From Bacillota bacterium (GTDB taxonomy: Bacteria > Bacillota > Clostridia > Lachnospirales > Lachnospiraceae): a stretch of DNA of 64,000 nt. The stretch's first letter is position 1, and each line of letters starts with the position of its first letter. Shown in pieces: positions 52,915 to 61,450 of this stretch. The DNA is taken from assembly GCA_023416695.1 (NCBI GenBank), contig JAEZGY010000103.1:1-64000 (forward strand), written 5' to 3'. Both the position numbers and the translations under genes were made by a program. The notes under the pieces were generated by a model. It made no database searches. It saw nothing but the letters and a program-made list of their open reading frames with translations, and was not told the origin of the DNA.

Positions 52915-53142
52915 ATGAATGAAGTATATTATTGGTTAATTGGAATGATGATACTAAGTGCATTAGTAACACTATTTCTGCCAAAGATTAAGGGGTTTTT
53001 TGGGGAAGCTTCTGTAGCGGCAACGTTATCTATGCTTCCGAAGGAAGAATATAGACTGCTCAATAACATAATGCTGAAAACGGAGCGAGGAACTACCCAG
53101 ATAGATCATATTGTACTGTCTTTATATGGCATTGAAGTGTAA
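52915..53142 (+). pseudogene. Truncated NERD-domain protein
   Basis: The 75-codon frame starts with a transmembrane helix (about 8-24) and the beginning of a NERD nuclease-related domain (FFGEASVAATLSMLPKEEYRLLNNIMLKTERGTTQIDHIVLS). Full proteins continue with an ETKNYKG segment and much more. Here the frame ends at GIEV and TAA, removing the catalytic part. AGGGGAGG precedes ATG 52915. It is a 3'-truncated gene at the start of the accessory region. Confidence 0.7.
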
Positions 53143-53227
53143 GGAAGGAAAGTTCAGATAAAGGGAACGCAGGGTAACAATGCTATTGGATCTTCCAGTT
53201 GTAATAAAATATGAAAGCAGGTGTAGT

Positions 53228-54292
53228 ATGTCATTTAAAATAATTCGTAATGATATTACCAAGATGAATACAGAAGCAATTGTGAATACAGCGAATGAAC
53301 AGGTCTGTGTAGGTGCCGGATGTGATGCAGCAATTTATCATGCAGCAGGCTACAGCAAGTTGTTGGAATATAGAAAGCAATATGTAGGCGTTGTCAACGA
53401 AGGAGAATCCTTTATTACTCCTGGATTTGATCTAGCTGCAAAATACATTATTCACACAGTAAGCCCCCTCTACATAGACGGAAAACATGGTGAAGAAGAG
53501 AAGCTTCGTGCCTGCTATAAAAACAGTTTAAAACTTGCAAAAGAAAAAGGAATTACTGAAATAGCATTTCCACTTATTTCAACTGGAAGCTTTGGATATC
53601 CAAAGGAAGAAGGAATGCGTATTGCCATAGATGAAATCAATGCATTTCTTTTGTATAATGAAATGGATATTATCTTAGTTGTTTTTGACTCAAAAGCAAC
53701 AAGGCTCGGTGAACATTTATATCCGAAACTGGAAGCATATATAGATCACAATTATGTTAGCTCTAGAGAAGAAGTGGAAGAGCAACTTCCAAGAAGAGCT
53801 ATAAGTAGTCGACCAGAACCAACTTTTTCCAGAAATGAATCACCAAAGATGTCATCTATTGAAAAGATGGATATATGTTGGGAAAACAAATATGATGATT
53901 GGGATTTTGAGGAAGAACACGAAAGTAACCTAGAAGAGAGAATGGAACATATTTCTGATACCTTCTCCCAATACCTAATGTTTTTGATTCAGTCAAAAGG
54001 GATGGAGAATGCTGCAGTCTACAAGCGTGCCATTGTTGATAAGAAAATCTTTTCAAAGATTAAGAATAATATAGAGTATCATCCACAGAAGATCACAGCA
54101 CTATGTCTTTGCGTTGGAGCTATGCTAAATCTTGATGAGACAAAAGATTTGCTTGCAAGAGCTGGCTATGCGTTGTCGCCATGTGATAAGACGGACATTA
54201 TCTTTTCATATTTCATTAAAAACGAAATATACGATATGATAGAGCTTGATATTCAGCTCGAAGAGCATGGCTTGCCATGTATTATATCCTAA
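53228..54292 (+). CDS. Macro-domain protein with C-terminal helical domain
   Basis: The 354-residue protein has an N-terminal macro domain (1-175) that binds ADP-ribose, with VNTANEQVCVGAGCDAAIYHAAG and the STGSFGYPKEEGM loop. A linker (about 180-235) leads to a C-terminal helical domain (about 240-354) with KRAIVDKKIFSKIKNN and LLARAGYALSPCDKTDIIFSYFI; it resembles an XRE-like fold and occurs in other Lachnospiraceae proteins. Start ATG 53228 has AGGTG upstream. It is separated from the next operon by a terminator. It probably removes or reads ADP-ribose marks. Confidence 0.88.
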   Translation: MSFKIIRNDITKMNTEAIVNTANEQVCVGAGCDAAIYHAAGYSKLLEYRKQYVGVVNEGESFITPGFDLAAKYIIHTVSPLYIDGKHGEEEKLRACYKNSLKLAKEKGITEIAFPLISTGSFGYPKEEGMRIAIDEINAFLLYNEMDIILVVFDSKATRLGEHLYPKLEAYIDHNYVSSREEVEEQLPRRAISSRPEPTFSRNESPKMSSIEKMDICWENKYDDWDFEEEHESNLEERMEHISDTFSQYLMFLIQSKGMENAAVYKRAIVDKKIFSKIKNNIEYHPQKITALCLCVGAMLNLDETKDLLARAGYALSPCDKTDIIFSYFIKNEIYDMIELDIQLEEHGLPCIIS

Positions 54293-54300
54293 CTAAAATG

Positions 54301-54328
54301 GGTCGTTTCCTAAGCGACCTGTTTTTTT
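54301..54328 (+). terminator. Rho-independent terminator
   Basis: GGTCGTTT (54301-54308) pairs with AAGCGACC (54312-54319), followed after CTG by seven T residues. It separates the macro-domain gene from the vWA operon. Confidence 0.8.
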
Positions 54329-54400
54329 GTGCCTTGATGTATAATGAGTCCAACATGTAAACAACCACATGAGTGGGATTAAACTAAGGAGGTTTTCATT

Positions 54401-55075
54401 ATGCGTAAAGGATTAACAGAAGTAGTTTTCATTCTAGACAGAAGCGGCTCAATGAGTGGGTTAGAATCAGATACCATTGGGGGATTTAATTCTATGATTA
54501 ACAAACAGAAAAAGGAAGAAGGAGAAGTTGTAATCTCAACGGTTCTCTTTGATGATGAGACAGAGATTCTTCATGACAGGGTAGACATTAAGAAGATTGA
54601 ACCGATGAATGAGAATCAGTATTTTGTTAGAGGTTGTACAGCCCTTCTAGATGCGGTAGGTGGAGCAATTCATCATATTGGTAATGTACATAAGTACGCC
54701 AGAGAAGAAGACAGACCGGAGAAAACACTATTTATTATTACAACGGATGGGATGGAGAATTCAAGTCACAAATACACCTATAATAAAGTAAAGACAATGG
54801 TGGAGAGACAAAAAGAAAGATATGGATGGGAATTCTTATTCCTTGGTGCCAATATTGATGCAATTGAAGTGGCTGGAAGATTTGGAATCAAAGCAAATAG
54901 AGCAGTCAACTACGAATGTGATAGCGAAGGAACTGAACTTAATTACAGGGTGCTTAACGATACGGTAAGTAAAATGAGAAGTTGTGAAAGCGTAGTTAAG
55001 ATGTCAATGATGTTAGATGAGGAAGATTGTTTGGCAGAAATCAGAGAAGATCACAGAAAGAGAAGTCGCAGATAG
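54401..55075 (+). CDS. vWA-domain protein (TerY-like)
   Basis: The 224-residue cytosolic protein is almost entirely a von Willebrand factor A domain. The MIDAS motif is D13-x-S15-x-S17 in ILDRSGSMSG, with a later threonine loop (RGCTALLDAVGGAI) and TTDGMENSS supplying metal contacts. TerY-type proteins act as adaptors in stress and conflict systems. It is followed 12 bases later by an ADP-ribosylglycohydrolase. AAGGAGG precedes ATG 54401. It is the first gene of a three-gene operon. Confidence 0.88.
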   Translation: MRKGLTEVVFILDRSGSMSGLESDTIGGFNSMINKQKKEEGEVVISTVLFDDETEILHDRVDIKKIEPMNENQYFVRGCTALLDAVGGAIHHIGNVHKYAREEDRPEKTLFIITTDGMENSSHKYTYNKVKTMVERQKERYGWEFLFLGANIDAIEVAGRFGIKANRAVNYECDSEGTELNYRVLNDTVSKMRSCESVVKMSMMLDEEDCLAEIREDHRKRSRR

Positions 55076-55087
55076 GAGGAGAGAATT

Positions 55088-55909
55088 ATGGCAAGTTTAA
55101 GAGATGCGGTATATGGAGTAGCTGTTGGAGATGCATTGGGACTTCCTGTGCAATTTGAAGATAGAGATAGTTATGAATTAAAGGATATGGTTGGTTACGG
55201 GACCTTTGGATTACCTGAGGGAAGCTGGTCGGATGATACAAGCTTAACAATTGCCACTTGCGCAAGTGTTAAAGAAGTTGGAGGTGTAGATATAGTTGAT
55301 ATTAGAAACAGATTCGAAGATTGGCTTTTTAATGGAAACTATACTCCCTACGGTTCAGCCTATGATATTGGTGGAACTTGCGATAAAGCAATAAATGCGG
55401 GTAAAGGTTGTACCGATGAATGGTCCAATGGAAATGGTTCTCTTATGAGAATTATTCCGTTAGCATTTGTGCCAGAAATTACTGATAATGAGGTTGCTGA
55501 GGTATCGGCAATTACCCATGCACACCCTAGAGCAATATGTGGATGCATCATCTACGTCAACATAGCCAAAGGACTACTGGAGGGAAGAACACTTAAGGAT
55601 TGTATTTTAGAATATGTGGATAAAAATTCTGAGTATTCGAGAATAAGGCACATAGAAGAGCTCTCAAGAGAAGAAATAAAATCCTCCGGTTATGTGGTGG
55701 ATACTTTAGAAGCAGCTATGTGGTGTTTACTTACGACCAGTTCTTATCAGGACTGTATCTTAAAAGCAGTCAATCTAGGAGATGACACAGATACAGTTGG
55801 AGCAGTAGCAGGAGGGTTAGCAGGTATCATTTATGGAATGGGAGGAATTCCAGAAGAATGGATTTCAAAATTACAGAAAAGAGAAGTAATTGAAGAATGT
55901 TTATTTTAG
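55088..55909 (+). CDS. ADP-ribosylglycohydrolase family protein
   Basis: The 273-residue enzyme is a DraG/ARH-family protein, which removes ADP-ribose from modified proteins or other targets. Metal-binding residues D49 and D50 in GSWSDDTSLTI, NGNGSLMRIIPLAF, and the C-terminal GDDTDTVGAVAGGLAGIIYG are all intact. TAGGAGGAG precedes ATG 55088. It lies between a vWA adaptor and a PHP-type phosphatase with 12 and 27 base gaps, strongly suggesting one transcript. Its partner modifier (an ADP-ribosyltransferase) is not present in this window. Confidence 0.92.
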   Translation: MASLRDAVYGVAVGDALGLPVQFEDRDSYELKDMVGYGTFGLPEGSWSDDTSLTIATCASVKEVGGVDIVDIRNRFEDWLFNGNYTPYGSAYDIGGTCDKAINAGKGCTDEWSNGNGSLMRIIPLAFVPEITDNEVAEVSAITHAHPRAICGCIIYVNIAKGLLEGRTLKDCILEYVDKNSEYSRIRHIEELSREEIKSSGYVVDTLEAAMWCLLTTSSYQDCILKAVNLGDDTDTVGAVAGGLAGIIYGMGGIPEEWISKLQKREVIEECLF

Positions 55910-55936
55910 ACGATGAAAAGAGAAGGATGATGAGAT

Positions 55937-56656
55937 ATGACAAAAACGATTTTGGATTCTCACATACACATAATTCCAGGAGTAGATGATGGGGCTACAG
56001 ATATTGATATTGCAATGGAGATGATAGAAAAATCCAAAAGTCAGGGGACAAAAAATATCATTGCAACATCACATAGTTATGCATTTGATATTAATGCGCA
56101 AAAGGCAAACGAATCGTTTCTTAAGCTTCAACAAGAATGTTTAAGCAAAGGGATTGGTCTTTATATGGGGTGTGAAATTTTATGCCAACCACACAAAATA
56201 AAGGAAATAATTCACGATATTAATACTGAAAAATATCCATCAATGAATAAGACAAAATATATTCTTATGGAGTGGGACAACTATAATGCTCAGATAGAGA
56301 AATTGAACAAGTGTATAGATTTATTTGTAGAAAATGGATGGAAACCAATTATCGCACATGCAGAAAGATATTTCTTTTCTTCAGTTGAATTAGTCAAGCA
56401 ATGGATTTTACATGGTGCATTGATACAGATGAATTTGTACTCAGTGGCAGATGAAGAAGATATGTGTATTCGAGGATTAGCAAGAGCACTACTAAAGGAA
56501 AAACTAGTATCAATTATAGGAACTGATGCTCATGGAATAAATCATAGAGCACCAATGATAGATAATGGAGTTAAAGAAATGTATTCATTTTTGGATGAAG
56601 CATATGTTGATGCTATTCTTTTTAAGAATGCAATGCAAATGTTTGGGATTAGTTAG
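55937..56656 (+). CDS. PHP-type tyrosine phosphatase (CpsB/YwqE-like)
   Basis: The 239-residue metalloenzyme is a PHP-domain protein of the CpsB/YwqE type, which dephosphorylates tyrosine in bacterial kinases. Ligands are H9 and H11 in DSHIHIIPGVDDG, HSYAFD, the CEI segment, HAERYF and GTDAHG. Normally the gene lies in capsule clusters next to a kinase, but no capsule genes are found here. It is the last gene of the vWA/ARH/PHP operon, 27 bases after the ARH gene, suggesting a signalling or modification-removal role. Confidence 0.9.
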   Translation: MTKTILDSHIHIIPGVDDGATDIDIAMEMIEKSKSQGTKNIIATSHSYAFDINAQKANESFLKLQQECLSKGIGLYMGCEILCQPHKIKEIIHDINTEKYPSMNKTKYILMEWDNYNAQIEKLNKCIDLFVENGWKPIIAHAERYFFSSVELVKQWILHGALIQMNLYSVADEEDMCIRGLARALLKEKLVSIIGTDAHGINHRAPMIDNGVKEMYSFLDEAYVDAILFKNAMQMFGIS

Positions 56657-56856
56657 AAAAATGAAAAAACAGGAATAGAAACTGAAAAGTGACAGAAAAG
56701 CATCCTGAAATAAGCTGAAGCAAAATACAAAGTCCGTAGTATGGGTCAGCCAATTTACTAGAATTTGAGTGTAAGTAAAATAACTAGAAAATTATCTAGA
56801 GAGATAGGAGAATTATTGTTTCTATTAATTTGATAAGAAAATGGAGGAAGAGCAAT

Positions 56857-57111
56857 ATGACAGGATTATTTGGAGATTTGTTTGATTTAAATCATGATGG
56901 AGAGTTAGATACATTTGAAAAGGCAGCAGAGTTTGCAACATTTGCAAGTATTATGGACGCCATGGAATCAGAAAAAGAATCAACAGGAATTGATGATGAA
57001 GATGGTTTACTTGAATTGAATGGGCTTGATCGTGATGAACTTGAATATATGGATGATGAAAGAAGAGAAGCGTTAGAGGATGCTGGATTAGATCCAGATG
57101 ATTTTGATTAA
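56857..57111 (+). CDS. Small acidic EF-hand-like protein
   Basis: The 84-residue protein is extremely acidic and contains an EF-hand-like loop near the N-terminus (FDLNHDGELDTFEKA) and a helical acidic tail (DRDELEYMDDERREALEDAGLDPDDFD). TGGAGGAAGAG precedes ATG 56857. It has no signal or membrane helix. It could be a calcium-binding or nucleic-acid-mimicking protein, but the family is not known to me. Confidence 0.65.
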   Translation: MTGLFGDLFDLNHDGELDTFEKAAEFATFASIMDAMESEKESTGIDDEDGLLELNGLDRDELEYMDDERREALEDAGLDPDDFD

Positions 57112-57327
57112 TTCTTAAGAAGAAATCATAATAGGCGAGATGTACTTTACGTTTTCGGGATGCAATCAGTACTTTGGATAAGAATTCGTGGAAAGGAAAT
57201 TAATGTTAATCGTGCAGTTATATAAGTATACTATTATGAATTTAAGTAAAAATCAAACTGCATCTCGGTTGTAAATCACTTTTGTTTGATTTTAGTGTCA
57301 TGTATTAGCGAAAATATTACTATATAA

Positions 57328-57356
57328 TTGAAAATATACACATTATTTGGTATAAT
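57328..57356 (+). promoter_or_regulatory. Promoter of the SRA-like gene
   Basis: TTGAAA (57328-57333) and TATAAT (57351-57356) with a 17-base spacer form a strong promoter about 75 bases ahead of ATG 57432. The rest of the 57112-57431 gap shows no gene. Confidence 0.65.
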
Positions 57357-57431
57357 ATAACTTTAATAAAGAAGACTTACTGGGATGAAATGAATATTAT
57401 TCTTATAGATAAAGTAAAGGAGCTGTTCTTT

Positions 57432-58127
57432 ATGGCGTTCAATCCAGGTTACAAAATAGGACAAGAATTAAAAAATGCGGATATCGTATCGACATTTGGG
57501 TGTGGAAATATGGGGGGGATGCGTAGGTCCCATGGTACGAATACTCTGGTTATTGTTTCGGATTATACAAAGGGAATTTACCATGACAAATGGATAGGTG
57601 GTATCCTTCATTATACTGGAATGGGTAAGAATGGAGATCAAGATATAAAGTGGGCACAAAATGCCACGTTAGCTAATTGCGGCTATAACGGTGTGGATGT
57701 TCATTTGTTTGAGGTAATGGATTCTGGCGTTTATGTTTATTGTGGAAGAATTGAGCTAGTTGGAAAACCATACACTGAAGTTCAGCCTGGAGAAAATGGT
57801 ATTAATAGAAAAGTTTGGATGTTTCCTGTAAGGCCCGTACCAGATAATAACGTAATAAAGCCAAGCATGTTTGTTTTTGAAGATATGGCCGACTATAAAG
57901 CTAGAGGAAAAAATGTTGATAAAGAATATGCTCTTTTGATGGAAGAGAATAAACAAAAGAGGAGTGGTGGCAAGAAGATTGATAAGCGCATCATACATAG
58001 AATTTATGGAACTGGTACTGTATTAAAAATAGTTGATGGCCTGATAAATGTTACTTTTGATGATGGAACCAAGAGAACTCTTGATGAACAGATTTGCGTA
58101 GATAAGGGCCTCATTGAATATATTTAA
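57432..58127 (+). CDS. ScoMcrA-like SRA-domain protein
   Basis: The 231-residue protein has an SRA-like domain of the ScoMcrA type (about 10-150): HYTGMGKNGDQDIKWAQNATLANCG then VHLFEVMDSGVYVYCGRIELVG. In restriction enzymes this fold reads modified bases by flipping them out. The HNH nuclease usually fused to it is absent. A C-terminal SH3-like segment (GTGTVLKIVDGLINVTFDDG) may bind a partner or nucleic acid. AAAGGAG precedes ATG 57432. Confidence 0.75.
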   Translation: MAFNPGYKIGQELKNADIVSTFGCGNMGGMRRSHGTNTLVIVSDYTKGIYHDKWIGGILHYTGMGKNGDQDIKWAQNATLANCGYNGVDVHLFEVMDSGVYVYCGRIELVGKPYTEVQPGENGINRKVWMFPVRPVPDNNVIKPSMFVFEDMADYKARGKNVDKEYALLMEENKQKRSGGKKIDKRIIHRIYGTGTVLKIVDGLINVTFDDGTKRTLDEQICVDKGLIEYI

Positions 58128-58156
58128 TTGAGTTTGTGATAATAGAGGAGAAGTAT

Positions 58157-58464
58157 ATGGAATATGAATAAGGAAAATTTAAAGAAGTATATCTAGGATT
58201 GCCCAAATTAAAATGCACCTGTAACGGAATGGATTATTTCAGGAAATCCTAAAGTGTATGATGTTATTGTTCCTTTTATGAGCTAGGAATTGTAGATTGG
58301 TGACAGAGCGAATGCAGTTGTTAAAGAAATTTCGACTATAGATGACAGTAAGTTTTAATGTATCTGGCGAATTTAATGGTTCAAATGGTAGATATATGGA
58401 ACTTGAAATGATTGATAAGTTTGGTACAAATCTGTTGGTTAAACGAAAGGACGTGATGAAATAG
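58157..58464 (+). pseudogene. Decayed EVE-like domain gene
   Basis: ATG 58164 (or 58157, GAGGAG upstream) opens a frame with an in-frame TAG (58194) and TAA (58209) and then NAPVTEWIISGNPKVYDVI. After a further stop the match resumes in another frame with ELGIVDW and later NGRYMELEMIDKFGTNLL. These blocks resemble EVE-type PUA-fold proteins that bind modified bases. Several nonsense and frameshift changes show that the gene is dead. Confidence 0.65.
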
Positions 58465-59342
58465 CTCAGAAAAAAAGAAAATCTTCTGACGACACTGTTA
58501 CATTCAAGGCAAATGTTACACTAAAAACAGATGAATATAAAAAATATAAGTCTGGCAAAACTAAATCGAAAAATGGACTTAGAGGCGAGAATGGGAAGCT
58601 AAGCTCTATACCTGATTTTGAAGAAATTGAAGATGATACATATTATCCTGTACATGGAGGAGAATATGATATACAGGAATACAAAGAAAGGAAAGTTCAG
58701 CTATCACCGGAAGCTCAAGCAGCATGTGAGGCAATAGGAAATATAATAGCAGAAGTACTCATCAAATTAGGTGAGAGAGCTTTTGAAGCAGCAAAACCAT
58801 ATGTTAAAAATTTGTGGCAGAATAAAGTTGTCCCAGGGGCTAAAAGACTTTTTAATAAGGTTACAACAAAAGATAAAACATCTTTACATAGTAAAAATGA
58901 AAAAGGAACTGATACTACTGGTTTAGTAAGTAAAACAGATATTGCAGTTCAAAATATGAATGCATTAAATTCTTTATCAGGAAACATTGAGGTTATGTAC
59001 GATGAGTACTTAAGGAATATGACCAGTGAAGAAGCACAACAACATCTTATAAATATTGTTGTATTAACAGCAAGATTGGCATATGAGATAAAAGAGTTAT
59101 CCAGAGTGGTGATCATCAATAATGAGCGTTTATCTGGCCAGTATCAGGCGGATGTAGAAAGAATTACTCAACAGCGTGTTATGAAAAGTTTTAATAGCAT
59201 ACTTGAGAATAATCTAATGCTTTTGGATGAAGAATCCTCTGAGAAATTGTCTAATCTATTGGGGTACCAGGTGGTTGTTAATAGCAGCTTCATACCATTC
59301 GAAAGAATGCAATTAAAAGATGCATTAGAAATTAGTGGTTAG
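58443..59342 (+). pseudogene. 5'-truncated gene of unknown function
   Basis: An open frame of 299 codons runs from 58443 (after a TAA) to the TAG at 59340-59342 with no usable start until TTG 58812. It encodes an acidic N-terminal part (SIPDFEEIEDDTYYPVHGGEY), an Ala-rich helix (PEAQAACEAIGNIIAEVLIKL) and a helical C-terminal domain (about 530 bases). The lack of a start and the neighbouring decayed gene point to 5' loss by deletion. A shorter product from 58812 (176 residues) is possible. I do not recognise the family. Confidence 0.55.
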
Positions 59343-59499
59343 ATAATAATTTCTTTGTAACGAAAACAAGGAATGAGTACATATAGGGTTACAGAGTTCA
59401 GAAGTTATATCTGAGGATAGAAAAAATGCTTCATGGAAGAAGTGCTTAAAATTCTTGTAGTTTGATTTACGAAATAAATGATTTTAAAGGAGGAGAGTA

Positions 59500-60564
59500 A
59501 TGCCTAAATACTGTAGGGAGTGTATGGAAAATGAAAAAGAGTGTAGATGTAGTTATTTCAGCGGCATGGATATTGATTATTTAATATACCCTACTATTCG
59601 AGAACTGAGACGTAAGGGGTATAATACAGAATTTTGTTGTTCAGGTCATGAGTCTTCAGCATTACTTCAATTTTATATTTCTTTTTATGATGATATATTG
59701 GAAGAAATATGTTCCGATTTTTTTGAATATGAGAACTATAAATATAATGGGAGGACCAAACTACGAAGGAATAAAATTAGACCGAAAAAAGAAATAGAGA
59801 ATAAATATAATAAGTCAAATGAGAAAGAGAAAATAGATATACTACAGAAGATAAACAGAGATGCATATGTATGGGCAAGAGAACTTCCGTTAATAGTTGT
59901 TAATTCGAAAATCATAAATAAAGAATTTGATACTACATATTATGAAGCATATGTTGACAGAAAAAAAGACCCATGGTTACTTCTAGTAAAGCCGAATAGA
60001 GATAATATATATTATGTGAATTTGCTTTCTGAATTATCCGAAGGAAATAATAAATTTTCTGTTGCAATTTTAAATAGAAATTTAGAGGTTTTTATACAAA
60101 GAAGTATAAGTCTACAAAATCAGGAGTGTTTGTTAAGGCTGACTTCTGATTATCCAGTAATTGTATATGGTGAAGATAAAAAGCTACAAGTTGAGACTAT
60201 CAATTTTTATGGCCTAAATTGGTTGGTGATCATACCAGAAAAAGAAAAATATCTTCGGTTAGATAAGATTTCGCATGATAACTATATTAAAGAAAGTTCA
60301 ATATCTTTCTTCATACATTATTTTAATAATTTGTGCAATGAAGGTATTCATTTCTGTAGCTTTGCGACCTCAAATCTAGTAATTATCTGTAGTGATGGTT
60401 ACTCATTTACATATAGCATAGAAGAAGAAACTTTAGTTATTATGGGAGATGTCGAAGAAGTAGAGAATACAGATCTATCCATTGTAGATGTTATTCAAAG
60501 AGAGATATTTGTGTTTTGTAACAACATCCTTTTAGTAAGGGAGGAAATAAAAAGTGATAGATGA
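59500..60564 (+). CDS. Cys-rich CCSGH protein, unknown
   Basis: The 354-residue protein begins with four N-terminal cysteines (C5, C8, C15, C17), then YPTIRELRRKGYNTEFCCSGHESSA with C46, C47 and H50, a likely metal site resembling the CCSGH motif of some phage-encoded small proteins. The remainder (about 120-354) is a large uncharacterised alpha/beta region. GGAGGAG precedes ATG 59500. Its stop overlaps the start of the HEPN-like gene by 11 bases, so the two are translationally coupled. Confidence 0.6.
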   Translation: MPKYCRECMENEKECRCSYFSGMDIDYLIYPTIRELRRKGYNTEFCCSGHESSALLQFYISFYDDILEEICSDFFEYENYKYNGRTKLRRNKIRPKKEIENKYNKSNEKEKIDILQKINRDAYVWARELPLIVVNSKIINKEFDTTYYEAYVDRKKDPWLLLVKPNRDNIYYVNLLSELSEGNNKFSVAILNRNLEVFIQRSISLQNQECLLRLTSDYPVIVYGEDKKLQVETINFYGLNWLVIIPEKEKYLRLDKISHDNYIKESSISFFIHYFNNLCNEGIHFCSFATSNLVIICSDGYSFTYSIEEETLVIMGDVEEVENTDLSIVDVIQREIFVFCNNILLVREEIKSDR

Positions 60565-61066
60565 ATACCAATATGCATTAAAATGGGCTCATAGAGCTGA
60601 ACGTGAAGAAGATCCATTTGATAAATTTGTTTATTGCTTTTTCGCACTGAATGCATTATATAGCAAGTATTATGAGACTAGTGAACGCAAAGCAATAGAG
60701 AAACTTTTTGATTCTTATTATAAAGATGCAAAATTTAAAAAAGCAATTGGAGATATTCTAAGAATGACAGAATTTCAATATTTTATTGTGCGAAGACCAA
60801 TTAAAAATTGTAGGTTTAGGAATAATAGTTCACAGGAAAGATATGTAGATACATCAATTGATCATGCTAAAATAAAGGAAAAGAGTTTATATAGGAGTAA
60901 TAAAGCCATGCTTATGATATTATATCAGATACGATGTAATCTATTTCATGGGAATAAGGCATTTTATAACGAGGATGATCAAAAGATTATGAGCAACGCT
61001 TCCAGCTTACTATTGCAGTATGTAAAAGCGATGTTGGATGGAAATTATATTGGAGAAGTTATTTGA
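60554..61066 (+). CDS. HEPN-like protein (putative RNase)
   Basis: The 170-residue alpha-helical protein has a late R127-x-N129-x2-H132 motif in YQIRCNLFHGNK, matching the R-x4-H active site of HEPN RNases. The N-terminal FVYCFFALNALYSKYYETSERKAIEKL helix pair resembles Apea-type HEPN proteins. It starts at GTG 60554, with GGGAGG 8 bases upstream. HEPN proteins often act as toxins or effectors with a neutralising or sensing partner, here likely the overlapping CCSGH protein. No obvious minimal nucleotide transferase antitoxin is present. Confidence 0.65.
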   Translation: MIDEYQYALKWAHRAEREEDPFDKFVYCFFALNALYSKYYETSERKAIEKLFDSYYKDAKFKKAIGDILRMTEFQYFIVRRPIKNCRFRNNSSQERYVDTSIDHAKIKEKSLYRSNKAMLMILYQIRCNLFHGNKAFYNEDDQKIMSNASSLLLQYVKAMLDGNYIGEVI

Positions 61067-61132
61067 ATACGACTGATACAGGGATAGTTGTATCTATAAG
61101 CCTAGAACTAGAGGAAAAAGAGAGGAAAATAA

Positions 61133-61276
61133 AATTCAATAAAGGGTTCATTTAATGCGTTTATTGAAGATGATAAATTAAATCCTGTGGTTACCGATAG
61201 TAGAAGCATGCTTGACTACTACAGAACAGACCCAGGCGGGAATGTCAAGATTACCAATATGATGGTGATGACTTGA
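61133..61276 (+). pseudogene. Short 3' gene remnant
   Basis: The frame from 61133 to a TGA at 61274-61276 gives KGSFNAFIEDDKLNPVVT then DSRSMLDYYRTDPGGNV and KITNMMVMT, which reads as real protein but lacks a start and is only 48 codons. It is probably the tail end of a lost gene. The rest of the 61067-61450 gap contains a TATAAT (61363) but no gene. Confidence 0.5.
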
Positions 61277-61450
61277 TTTTACCGGCTGGGTTTGTTATAT
61301 GGAGGAGTATTCTTGAGCAAAGTAAGCCAATATCCTAGTACTATTTCTTCGTTAGGATGTATGATATAATTTAGAAAGAATGGTTTTGAGATGTTGAGAT
61401 TGGAAAAGAGTTAGTTGAAAATATCCAGTCTATAGGAAGGAACAAAGTAT

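Noticed and set aside
59500..59660. Prophage gene because of the CCSGH motif
   Set aside because: No structural, lysis, integrase or terminase genes are nearby; the motif alone does not indicate a prophage.
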